Position numbers and translations under genes: made by a program. A stretch of DNA of 15,190 nucleotides from JBOGXF01 sp050694275 (GTDB taxonomy: Bacteria > Actinomycetota > CADDZG01 > WHSQ01). The stretch is taken from assembly GCA_050694275.1 (NCBI GenBank), contig JBOGXF010000165.1:1-15190 (forward strand). The letters are read 5' to 3'. The notes beneath the pieces are model-generated. The model made no database searches, was not told the DNA's origin, and saw nothing but the letters and a program-made list of their open reading frames with translations. Below are positions 1 to 7,600 of the stretch, in pieces (position 1 is the stretch's first letter; each line of letters begins with the position of its first letter).

Positions 1-452
1 TGGCCCTCCTCGTCGTGAAGGATTTCGATCACCATGTCCTGAGTGACGAGGTCGAGGTCCTCACAGAAATCGATGATCTTGTTGTAGTGCTCGATCGCCG
101 ACGTTTCGGCTTCGATCACGCCTTTGATGACGTGCACGATGTCGGTTTGGCTCGCGGGCGGCTGCAGGAACTTCTGTTCGGGCGCGAAATCGAGCGAGCC
201 CGGGATTACCCCATACAACTCTTTGATGCGCTCGCCGAACCGCCTCGCGTGCCCCAACTCTTCCTGGATGTCCCCCTCGAGGCTCTCTTTGATCTCCTGC
301 GCGCGCACGCCGTCGGGGTTGATCGAGTTCGCCACATAGGACATGACCGTTTCGATCTCCATCCAGTAGGCCCTGGTCAGCATCTGGATGAGCTCTTCGC
401 GCTTGGCTTTGCTTTCTTCCGACAGGATTCCCAGATAGTTGCTGCGAGGCAT
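1..452 (-). CDS. Ferritin-like di-iron protein (bacterioferritin type), 3' end cut by window edge
   Basis: Reading leftward from the ATG at 452, 150 codons are present and the frame is still open at base 1. The protein is a four-helix ferritin-like chain with the paired di-iron ligands of bacterioferritins: Glu34 in helix A (WMEIETVMSY), Glu65-x-x-His68 in helix B (EELGH), Glu114/Glu116 in helix C (GVIEAETSAIEHY), and an ILHDEEG motif at 144-150 where the next residue is probably the last His ligand. This family oxidises and stores iron or acts as a di-iron oxidase; which one cannot be told here. A strong Shine-Dalgarno (AGAGGAGGAG) lies just upstream of the start. It begins 44 bases after the DNA glycosylase stop on the same strand and may be co-transcribed with it. 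The missing C-terminus would be only a few residues to a few tens of residues. Confidence 0.88.
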   Translation of the reverse strand, partial: MPRSNYLGILSEESKAKREELIQMLTRAYWMEIETVMSYVANSINPDGVRAQEIKESLEGDIQEELGHARRFGERIKELYGVIPGSLDFAPEQKFLQPPASQTDIVHVIKGVIEAETSAIEHYNKIIDFCEDLDLVTQDMVIEILHDEEG

Positions 453-496
453 GATGTCTCCTCCTCTGAATCTCGGTGAACTCGTAATTCTTCCCG

Positions 497-1393
497 TCAC
501 GGGGGCTCGGAAACCCAGTCGCGCGTGATGTAGAGCCAGAACGCGAGCCCCGCGTGCTCACCATAGCGTCGGAATCGGCGCTCGATGGTCGGATCCTTCG
601 ATCGCCGTCCTCGCAGACGCGCATATTTCGGACGCGTCCACGAGTCGAAGATGAGCCGCGAATATCTGCCGCGGAGCAGAAGGATATGGGCGACCGCATA
701 GGGACCGATGCCGGGCAAGGCGAGGAGTCGCTCGGCGTAGTCGGCATCCGGCAAGTCGTCCCAGGACTCGAGATCGAGCGAGCCATCGGCGACGTTCCGG
801 GCGAGGTCTCGCAGGTAGCGAGCCCGGTAGCCGGCTCGCACCGTGTCCACGTAGAAGCGTTCGGGGCGGGCCGCCATCGCCTCTGGAGTCGGCCAGGCAT
901 GTCGCTCCGAGCCCTGAGCCTTCTCGCCGAGATGATCGACGAGCGCGCCCACCATGCGCCGTGTGGCCGACCACGCGCAGTTCGTGGTGCAGATCGTCTT
1001 GATCACCTCTTCGAAGACCGTCGCGCTCCTGACCATGCGTCCGGCCCCCGCGCCGACCCATGCAAGATCCGGGTCGTCGGCGGCCTTCGCGTAGAAGCCG
1101 GAGAGGTCCTCGTCCAGGCGAAGCACGTAGCGCACCTTGTCGACGATCTCGGCCGCGGCGCGGGGGCCGGGGACCCCGCCCGCCACCGTCGCGATGCCGT
1201 ATCCGGGCCCTCCGGGCGCGACCCGAATCGTGCGCGCCCCTCGGCTCAGCCGGAGCGTGATCTCAAAGCTCTTGGCGTCCTCGTCGACCGCCATCGGTGG
1301 AAGCTCGGTGATCCCGTGCGATACGAACATGCGCCACAGGTCGATCGGCTCGCCCCCGCCACCGACGAGGGGAAACTCGTAGCGCCAGCTCAC
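497..1393 (-). CDS. DNA-3-methyladenine glycosylase-like protein, HhH-GPD superfamily (AlkA type)
   Basis: 298 residues. The second half has the helix-hairpin-helix of base-excision glycosylases at about 226-240 (LPGIGPYAVAHILLL), followed by RLIFDSWTRPKYA, where Asp250 sits where the catalytic Asp of the family is expected. The N-terminal ~115 residues resemble the beta-rich AlkA N-domain, and the Trp-rich tail (FWLYITRDW) matches the end of COG0122-type glycosylases. The role is probably removal of alkylated or deaminated bases. Some relatives carry an unhelpful 'HesB Fe-S assembly' label; no Fe-S motif is visible here. The start is the GTG at 1391-1393, which shares four bases (GTGA) with the stop of the gene before it, so translation is probably coupled. 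A much longer open frame runs upstream through the neighbouring gene but is low-complexity Arg/Gly-rich and not real. Substrate is inferred only at family level. Confidence 0.85.
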   Translation of the reverse strand: MSWRYEFPLVGGGGEPIDLWRMFVSHGITELPPMAVDEDAKSFEITLRLSRGARTIRVAPGGPGYGIATVAGGVPGPRAAAEIVDKVRYVLRLDEDLSGFYAKAADDPDLAWVGAGAGRMVRSATVFEEVIKTICTTNCAWSATRRMVGALVDHLGEKAQGSERHAWPTPEAMAARPERFYVDTVRAGYRARYLRDLARNVADGSLDLESWDDLPDADYAERLLALPGIGPYAVAHILLLRGRYSRLIFDSWTRPKYARLRGRRSKDPTIERRFRRYGEHAGLAFWLYITRDWVSEPP

Positions 1394-2139
1394 GACTCGA
1401 AGAAAGCAAGCAGCTCGAGGGTCCTCAGGGTCAGACCGAGGTCGTCGCGCCATCCCTCGCTCGGGCCGGTGTTGCGGAGAGCATCGAGGAACGTCTCGAC
1501 GGAGGCGTGTTCGGGGGGCAGGGCCGCCGCGCCCCAGAAGGTAAGCGCAGTTGCGTACTCCCATGCCCCCCACCAGTCCTCCCGCCATTGGCGCGCCCAC
1601 CGGAGCGCCCACTCGGCCATCTCGGTCTTGGGCCCCTCGGTCAGCCAGTACGCCCCGGCGGCGGCAAACGTCGGATACGCGCCTCCGGTGAAGCGCCCCT
1701 CGAGATCGGCCTCGCCGCGCAGCAACTCCAGGGCACGAGGGCCCGGATCGCGCCCGAGGGCCAGCAGCCCGCACGCCGCCGAGGCGGTCGCCCACACCCG
1801 GCCCCCGCCTGCGGTGTCGAGCTCGCCGGGGACCTCGTCGGGCGCATCGAGCCACGCTTGCGCCGGAGTGCGGGCATCCTCGAGCCAGTCGGCGGCGATC
1901 GTTGCCGCCGCCGAGGACTCGAGCCCGATGACCTTCAGGTGACAGAGGGCCTCGCCGGTCGCTCCCGGCGAGGGGCGACCACCGGGCCCGACGAACGCCC
2001 CGAGGTCGTCCTGGGCCGGGATCCTGGGTGGCGGCCCGGCGTCGTCCCCACCGAGTCGCAGCGCGCGCCACGACTGCCACTCATCGCCCTCGGCGAGGAC
2101 CCGCTCGAGCGCGAGGTCGGGGTCGACGGACACGATCAC
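1390..2139 (-). CDS. Hypothetical helical protein, possibly alpha/alpha-toroid (prenyltransferase/terpenoid-cyclase-like)
   Basis: About 249 residues, and I do not recognise a specific family. It is rich in Trp, Ala and Leu and made of repeating helical stretches (for example GEALCHLKVIGLESSAAATIA, WATASAACGLLALG, WEYATALTFWGAAAL), spaced like the helical hairpins of prenyltransferase/squalene-cyclase toroids. There is no signal peptide or membrane helix, and no DxDD-type cyclase acid motif. Three in-frame GTG starts compete: 2154, 2139 (GTGA overlap with the upstream stop, the one listed) and 2133 (best ribosome-binding site, GGGAG five bases ahead). It is sandwiched with 4-base overlaps between the PPOX enzyme and the DNA glycosylase, so it is made with them; its job is unknown. 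The toroid idea is an inference from repeat pattern alone. Confidence 0.72.
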   Translation of the reverse strand: MIVSVDPDLALERVLAEGDEWQSWRALRLGGDDAGPPPRIPAQDDLGAFVGPGGRPSPGATGEALCHLKVIGLESSAAATIAADWLEDARTPAQAWLDAPDEVPGELDTAGGGRVWATASAACGLLALGRDPGPRALELLRGEADLEGRFTGGAYPTFAAAGAYWLTEGPKTEMAEWALRWARQWREDWWGAWEYATALTFWGAAALPPEHASVETFLDALRNTGPSEGWRDDLGLTLRTLELLAFFES

Positions 2140-2564
2140 TCCCAGGTCCACCACAGCACGACGCGTGGCTCGACCACGATCACCTCGCTGCCGACCAGTA
2201 CGTCCTCGTACTGCGGATAGCGGGCCACCAACTCGCGGTCCGCGCTCCCCACCGGCTCGACGCGCGCCATCCCTCGCACCATGACCCAGCCGAGCCGGGT
2301 CCAGTCTTCGTCCCAGCGATCGACGACGAGCGTGGCGTGAGCGTTGCCCTCGAGATTCTTGCGTCGCCCCAGCTCCTTACCGCTCTTCGGCTTCTCGTCG
2401 ATCGGGGTCAGGATCTCTCCGGCTCGCTCCGCGAAGCAGACGGGCACCGCGTGCGGGCGACCCTCTGAATCGACGGTCGCGAGGAAACCGCGACGCGCCT
2501 CTTCGAGGACGCGACGAGGCTCTTCGGGCAACTCTGCGATTGACGAGGCGCGGCCCCCGGGCAT
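2136..2564 (-). CDS. PPOX-class probable F420-dependent enzyme, Rv0121-like
   Basis: 142 residues, the usual size for single-domain split-barrel flavin/F420 proteins (pyridoxamine 5'-phosphate oxidase superfamily). Typical features are the opening helix (EEPRRVLEEARRGFLATV), the strand turn DSEGRPHAVPVCF at about 32-44, and the RLGWVMVRGMARVEP strand near residue 90. Overall it most resembles the actinobacterial Rv0121 subgroup, whose members are predicted to use coenzyme F420; cofactor and substrate cannot be read from sequence. The start is ATG at 2562-2564. There is no ribosome-binding site before it, but a TAGGGT box ends 6 bases upstream, which suggests a leaderless or near-leaderless message. 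It is the first gene of a leftward set and ends inside the GTGA overlap with the next gene. Confidence 0.85.
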   Translation of the reverse strand: MPGGRASSIAELPEEPRRVLEEARRGFLATVDSEGRPHAVPVCFAERAGEILTPIDEKPKSGKELGRRKNLEGNAHATLVVDRWDEDWTRLGWVMVRGMARVEPVGSADRELVARYPQYEDVLVGSEVIVVEPRVVLWWTWE

Positions 2565-2570
2565 CGCGTC

Positions 2571-2576
2571 ACCCTA
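2571..2576 (-). promoter_or_regulatory. Candidate -10 box for a leaderless transcript of the PPOX operon
   Basis: On the minus strand TAGGGT (TANNNT consensus) is followed by six bases and then the ATG at 2564, placing the expected transcription start at or next to the start codon. No Shine-Dalgarno is present. The best upstream -35 is only GTGTTG at a 17-bp distance, which is weak. Confidence 0.4.
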
Positions 2577-2769
2577 TCGGGCGGCCGCTCGCCCAACACA
2601 CGAATAGCGACGGAGAGTGCCCTATCGGCTTCTTATGTAGGGTTGCCTCATGCCGAGGATCACCTTGGTACGGGAGGTGTTCACTGAGTGCAAAGGTCTC
2701 GGCGCCGCGACAGCAGCGCCGATGGGCTTTGTGCTCACGGAGGAAGTGGCCGACGCGGGCGGACGCGCC

Positions 2770-3822
2770 GTGAGTGCCGAATTCTCTTCGGGACTCACCG
2801 TCGGGGTCACCGGCCCGACCGGTGAGATCGGCTCCGCGTTCGTGCGCGCGCTCGACCGAGCGGACCCCATCGACCGAATCATCGGAATGGCCCGCAGCCC
2901 CTTCGATCCCGAGGCGGCGGGTCTCAAGAAGCTCGAATACATGCAGGGAGACATCCTCGATCGCTCTTCGGTCGATGCGCTCGTCAAGGACGTCGACGTC
3001 GTCGTGCATCTCGCCTTTCTGGTCTTCGGCTCGGCCGAAGGAACGCGCGCCGTCAACCTCGAGGGCACCCGCAACGTCTTCGAGGCCACCCTCCAATCGA
3101 GGGTGCCGCGCCTCGTCTACACCTCGTCCGTCGCCGCCTACGGGTTCCACGAGGACAACCCGGAACTCTTAACGGAGGACGTTCCGGCCCGCGGGAGCCA
3201 CGACCACTACTACGCACAGCAAAAGGCGGAGCTCGAGGTAATGCTCGAGAAGCTCGCGAAAGAGCTCCCCGACACGGACGCGTACGTGTTCCGCCCCTGC
3301 ATCGTAGCCGGCCCGAACGCGCTCGCGCTCATTGAGAACATCCCTTACGTCAAGATCACCGAGAAGCTTCCCGGCCGGGTCCGCAAGATCGTGGGCGGGC
3401 TCCCCGTACTTCGGCCCGTGATCCCCGATCCGGGCGTCCCGTTCCAACTCGTCCACGAGGATGACGTCGCCCAAGCGCTGGTGGCGGCCGTGCTGGGGGC
3501 CGGCGAGCCGGGAACCTACAATCTCGCCGCCGACGGCGAGGTGACGCTGTCCGATCTCGCCCACGCTCTCGGCTGGTACGCGATTTCTATCCCCGAGCTG
3601 ACGATCGACGCGGCGGCGGAGATCGTGTCGCGCATGCCGTATCTGCCGGCGGCGGCATCGTGGGTCACGGCGCTCAGGGTGCCGGTCCTGATGGATACGA
3701 CTCGGGCACGCCACAAGCTCGGGTGGGAACCGAAGCACGACGCGCTCGAGACGCTCGCCGAGGCGATTCACGCAGCGCGGCAGAAAGGTCTCCTCGCATG
3801 GCAAGAGAAAAAGCCACGGTGA
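2770..3822 (+). CDS. NAD(P)-dependent epimerase/dehydratase-like extended SDR
   Basis: 350 residues from the chosen GTG. The N-terminal Rossmann motif is VGVTGPTGEIG (Gly15, Gly18, Gly21), then GDILD, the VVVHLAF strand, TSSVAAYG (Ser119/Ser120), and the catalytic YxxxK at Tyr148/Lys152 (YYAQQK). The chain then has VFRPCIVAGP and a C-terminal substrate part ending TTRARHKLGWEP, as in extended SDRs such as nucleotide-sugar epimerases. The true substrate is unknown. An in-frame ATG at 2650 would add 40 residues with no domain match; GTG at 2770 sits close before the Rossmann strand, so I prefer it, though its ribosome-binding site is weak (GGCGGA). The 3' end overlaps the following CBS gene by 25 bases. 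The 205 bases between this start and the divergent PPOX gene hold no other gene that I can support. Confidence 0.85.
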   Translation: MSAEFSSGLTVGVTGPTGEIGSAFVRALDRADPIDRIIGMARSPFDPEAAGLKKLEYMQGDILDRSSVDALVKDVDVVVHLAFLVFGSAEGTRAVNLEGTRNVFEATLQSRVPRLVYTSSVAAYGFHEDNPELLTEDVPARGSHDHYYAQQKAELEVMLEKLAKELPDTDAYVFRPCIVAGPNALALIENIPYVKITEKLPGRVRKIVGGLPVLRPVIPDPGVPFQLVHEDDVAQALVAAVLGAGEPGTYNLAADGEVTLSDLAHALGWYAISIPELTIDAAAEIVSRMPYLPAAASWVTALRVPVLMDTTRARHKLGWEPKHDALETLAEAIHAARQKGLLAWQEKKPR

Positions 3823-4199
3823 GCGAGATCGGCCCCCTCGCCCGAAGGATCACGGTGAGCGTGGGACCGGACCACAGCCTCGCCGAGGCGGCGCGCAAAA
3901 TGAACGCGGCCAAGGTCGGCTCGGCCATCGTCTTCAAGCAGGACGGTCAGCCCGGGATCATCACCGAGCGCGATCTCTTGCGAGCGATCGCCGACGGCAC
4001 CGACCTCGAGAACACCGCAGTTGCCGACTACATGACGCAGGATGCGATCTCCGCCTCGGGCAAGTGGGACGTCGAGCAGGCCGCCCGCCGAATGCTCGAC
4101 GGGGGCTTCCGGCACCTCGTGGTGCTCGACGAGAAAGGCGAGCCGGTCGGAATGCTGTCCATCCGCGATCTCGTCGTGTCGCTCCTGGATCAGAGATAG
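3798..4199 (+). CDS. CBS-domain pair protein (first of two tandem copies)
   Basis: 133 residues consisting almost only of two CBS motifs (a Bateman module). Each half ends in the nucleotide-contacting signature G-h-h-[ST]-x-x-D: GIITERD near residues 53-59 and GMLSIRD near 118-124. Such stand-alone pairs bind AMP, ATP or other adenosyl ligands as energy sensors and usually act as dimers on partner proteins; the partner is not evident here. The ATG at 3798 lies inside the end of the SDR gene (25-base overlap), with only a weak GAAAGG upstream. A GTG at 3819 forming a GTGA overlap is an alternative. The next gene starts on the base immediately after its stop and encodes a close paralogue (roughly 60% identical by eye), so this looks like a local duplication. 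Confidence 0.87.
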   Translation: MAREKATVSEIGPLARRITVSVGPDHSLAEAARKMNAAKVGSAIVFKQDGQPGIITERDLLRAIADGTDLENTAVADYMTQDAISASGKWDVEQAARRMLDGGFRHLVVLDEKGEPVGMLSIRDLVVSLLDQR

Positions 4200-4586
4200 A
4201 TGGAGATCGGACGGCTCGCGAGCAAGTCGCTGGTCACGGTGGGCCCACGCCACAGCGTCGCCGAGGCGGCCCGGCGCATGACCGAACGCAAGGTGGGGGC
4301 CGCGATCGTGTGGATGGAGGACGGCCGCCCGGGCATCATCACCGAGCGCGACATCATGCGCGCATTGTGCGAGAGGGCCGATCTCGAGGGCACTCCGGTG
4401 TCGAAGTACATGACCCCGAACGCGGTCACCGGGTCACCCTCCGAGGACGCCCTCGACGCGGCCCACCAGATGCTCGAAGGAGGGTTCAGACACCTCGTGG
4501 TGCTCGACGCCACCGGGGGCCCGACCGGGATCCTCTCGATCCGCGACCTCGTGTCGCTCCTGGTCCAGGAGCTCGAATCCCGCTAA
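4200..4586 (+). CDS. CBS-domain pair protein (second of two tandem copies)
   Basis: 128 residues with two CBS motifs, closely similar along its full length to the preceding protein. Shared blocks include PGIITERD, GGFRHLVVLD and LSIRDLV, while loops and linker (PNAVTGSPSEDALDA against QDAISASGKWDVEQA) have diverged. Both [ST]-x-x-D ligand positions are retained (T in GIITERD, S in GILSIRD), so adenosyl-nucleotide binding is likely. The ATG follows the upstream TAG with no gap (TAG-ATG), so translation is probably by re-initiation. The two proteins could form hetero-Bateman assemblies; that is inference. A strong hairpin lies 17 bases after the stop. Confidence 0.87.
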   Translation: MEIGRLASKSLVTVGPRHSVAEAARRMTERKVGAAIVWMEDGRPGIITERDIMRALCERADLEGTPVSKYMTPNAVTGSPSEDALDAAHQMLEGGFRHLVVLDATGGPTGILSIRDLVSLLVQELESR

Positions 4587-4603
4587 CCACGTGCCCAAAG
4601 CGT

Positions 4604-4648
4604 CGAGTGCTCGCCACGCGACCTCTCAGGTCGGCTGGTGAGCACTCG
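4604..4648. terminator. Long hairpin between convergent CBS and kgd genes (probable bidirectional terminator)
   Basis: Two 21-base arms (4604-4624 and 4628-4648) flank a CTC loop. The outer nine pairs are perfect (CGAGTGCTC with GAGCACTCG), followed by one G-U and three pairs, a two-base internal mismatch, and six more perfect pairs. It lies in the 79-bp gap between convergent stops and would fold on either transcript. No T-tract follows, which is common for terminator-like hairpins in high-GC actinomycetes. Confidence 0.65.
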
Positions 4649-4665
4649 GCAGGAAGGGCGAAGGC

Positions 4666-7600
4666 TTAGAGGTCGGAGAAGGCGTCGTCCATGAGCTGCT
4701 GCTGTTCCTGCTCGTGGACCATCATGCTCCCGGTCGCGGGGCTCGCGCTCTCCGCGCGCGACGCATGCGACAGCCTGAGCCGGTCGGCGAGGCTCTCCCT
4801 GAGACGCGAATAGACGAACGCCCAGGCCCCCATGTTCTCGGGCTCTTCCTGAACCCACCTGATCTCTTCGGCGTTGGGATAGTGGTCGAAGATCTCGGAT
4901 AGCTGCTCGCTCGGGAACGGATAGAGCTGCTCGGCCCTGACGATCGCCACCGGGGCCTTACGTTCGGCGCGCTCGTCCTTGAGCGCGTACGCGACCTTGC
5001 CGGTGCACAGAAGAACTCGCCTGACGGCGTCGGGGTCCTCGACCATGGGATCGTCGAGCGTCTCGCGGAAATGTCCGCTCGTGAGTTCGGTGGTCATGCT
5101 CCGCGCGTCCGGGTGACGCAGGAGCGACTTCGGAGTGATCACCACGAGCGGTTTCCTGACCAGTCGCTTGACCTGGCGACGGAGCAGGTGGAAGTACTGC
5201 GCGGGGGTGGTCGGCTGCGCGACCTGGATCGAGTCCTCCGCGGCGAGCGTCAGGAACCGTTCGAGCCGGGCACTGGAGTGCTCCGGCCCCTGGCCCTCGT
5301 AGCCGTGCGGCAGCAGCAGCACCAGCCCGCTCTGCTGATTCCATTTGTCCTCGCCGGCAACTACGAACTGGTCGACAATCACCTGCGCGCCGTTGATGAA
5401 GTCTCCGAACTGCGCCTCCCAGCACACGAGGCAGTCGCCGTTCGCCACCGAGTATCCGTACTCGAAGCCCATGACCGCGAACTCGGACAGCAGGCTGTCG
5501 TAGGCCATGAACCGAGCCTGATCCTCGGACAGCTCGGTCAGCGGCAGATACTCCTCGCCGGTCCGGTAATCGACGAACACCGAATGGCGTTGGCTGAAGG
5601 TCCCGCGCCTCGAGTCCTGACCCGATAGCCGCACCGGATAGCCCTCGAGCAGAAGGGTGCCGAACGCGAGCGCCTCGCCGTGAGCCCAGTCGATCGCGCC
5701 GACGTCGAGGATGTCCCTGCGGCGCTCGATCATCCGCTTGAGCTTCGGATGCGGTTCGAACTGATCGGGGAAGCTCGTCAGGTGGGAATGGACGTGCTCG
5801 AGGCGCGCGAGATCGACCCCGGTCTCGATCGGCGGCAACACCTCTGCGACCGGCGGGGGCTGGGCCTGGACCGTTTCCTTCGGCTTGGCCCCCTTGGTCT
5901 CCTCGAACGCGTGCTCGAGCTTCTTCTGGAAGTCCCCCAGGATCTGCTCGGCCTCGTCGACGGTGAGATCACCTCGGTTGACGAGCCACTCCGTGTAGAG
6001 CTTTCGAGCCGAGCGCCGTTCCTCGATCTTCTGGTACATGAGCGGCTGGGTGAACGACGGGTCGTCGACCTCTTGGTGGCCGTGACGGCGGTAGCACACG
6101 AAGTCGATGACGACGTCCTTGTGAAAGGCCTGTCGAAAAGCGAACGCCAGCCGCATGACGCGCACGCACGCCTCAGGGTCGTCGCCGTTCACGTGGAAGA
6201 TGGGGGCCTGCACCATCTTGGCGATGTCGGTCGCGTATGTGGACGAGCGTCCGGCCTGGGGCGAGGTCGTGAACCCGATGAGATTGTTGACCACGACGTG
6301 GACCGTCCCGCCGGTGCCGTAGCCGGGAAGCTGCGACATGTTGAAGGTCTCGGCGACCACCCCCTGCCCGGCGAACGCGGCGTCGCCGTGCAGCAACAGA
6401 GGCAACATCTTGTCGTGCGCGCCCTCGCCGATGAGGTCTTGCTTGGCGCGCACCATGCCCTCGACGATCGGATCGACCGCCTCCAGGTGCGACGGGTTCG
6501 ACGCCATGATGATCGCGAGGTCGTTGCCGCGCAGCGACGTGAAGCGACCGGTCATGCCGACGTGGTACTTGACGTCGCCCGAGCCCTGGACGGTGTCGGG
6601 GTCGATGTCGCCCTCGAATTCTTTGAAGATCTGGCTCAGTGGGCGCCCGACGATGTTCACCAGCACGTTAAGTCGGCCCCGATGCGCCATCCCCAGGACG
6701 ACCTCGACCATCCCGGAGTCCGCGCACTCCTGCATCAGCGCGTCGAGCATCGGGATGAGGCTTTCCGCGCCCTCGAGCGAGAAACGCTTGTGTCCCGTGT
6801 ACTTGGCATGCACGAAGCGCTCGAACGCCTCGGACGCGTTCAGCCGATCGAGGATGTGCTTCTTCTCGTTGATCGGGAGGTACTCGGGCCCGGGCTCGAC
6901 CTTCTGCTGGAGCCAGAGCTTCTGGTCGGGCTCGGAGATGTGCATGTACTCGACCCCGACCGTGCCGCAGTAGGCGTCGCGGAGCGTGTCGACGATCTGC
7001 CGGAGCGTCTGTTTGCGGGGGCCGGGCAAACCATCCGTGAGGAACTCGCGATCGAGGTCCCACACCGTTAGGCCGTAATGGCTCAGGTCGAGTTCGGGAT
7101 GAGAGAGGACCTCCCACCCGATCGGGTTGAGCTCGGAGAGCAGATGCCCGCGCACCCGGTACATGTTGATGAGCTGGATCACGCGGCTCTGCTTGGCGAG
7201 GTAGGCGTCGGTGTCGTCCTCCGGCGCGTGGTCGGGGGCCCACCGGGCGGGCTCGTAGGGGATCTTGAGCGAGGCGAAAAGCTCGTCGTAGAAGCGATCG
7301 CCGCCCAACAGCAGGTCGTGGATGACCGACAGGAACTGCCCCGACTCCGCGCCCTGGATGACGCGGTGGTCGTAGGTGCTGGTGATCGTGATGAGCTTGC
7401 TCACGCCGAGCCGGGCGAGCGTCCTGGGATCGGCCGCCTCGAACTCCGGCGGATAGGTGATCGCGCCGGTGCCGACGATGAGCCCCTGCTGCGGCATGAG
7501 GCGCGGCACCGACTGGGTCGTGCCCACAGTGCCGGGGTTGGTGAGCGTGATCGTGGTGGCCGCAAAGTCGTCGGGTTGGAGCTCGTTGCTCCGGACCTTT

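Noticed and set aside
61..900. 279-codon minus-strand open frame over the ferritin-like gene
   Set aside because: Out of frame with the conserved di-iron ligands; Arg-rich noise.
554..1942. Long plus-strand open frame opposite the glycosylase and helical-protein genes
   Set aside because: Arg/Ser/Ala-rich translation with no motifs; a typical high-GC antisense shadow.
497..2080. A 527-codon open frame on the minus strand spanning the glycosylase and its upstream gene
   Set aside because: Only its last ~298 codons look like a protein; the first ~230 are Arg/Gly/Ala-rich frame noise over the helical-protein gene, which has a better coding frame ending at 1390.
2650..2769. 40-residue N-terminal extension of the SDR from ATG 2650
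   Set aside because: It precedes the Rossmann strand by too much, has a weak ribosome-binding site and no recognisable domain. It cannot be fully excluded because its third-position GC is moderately coding-like.
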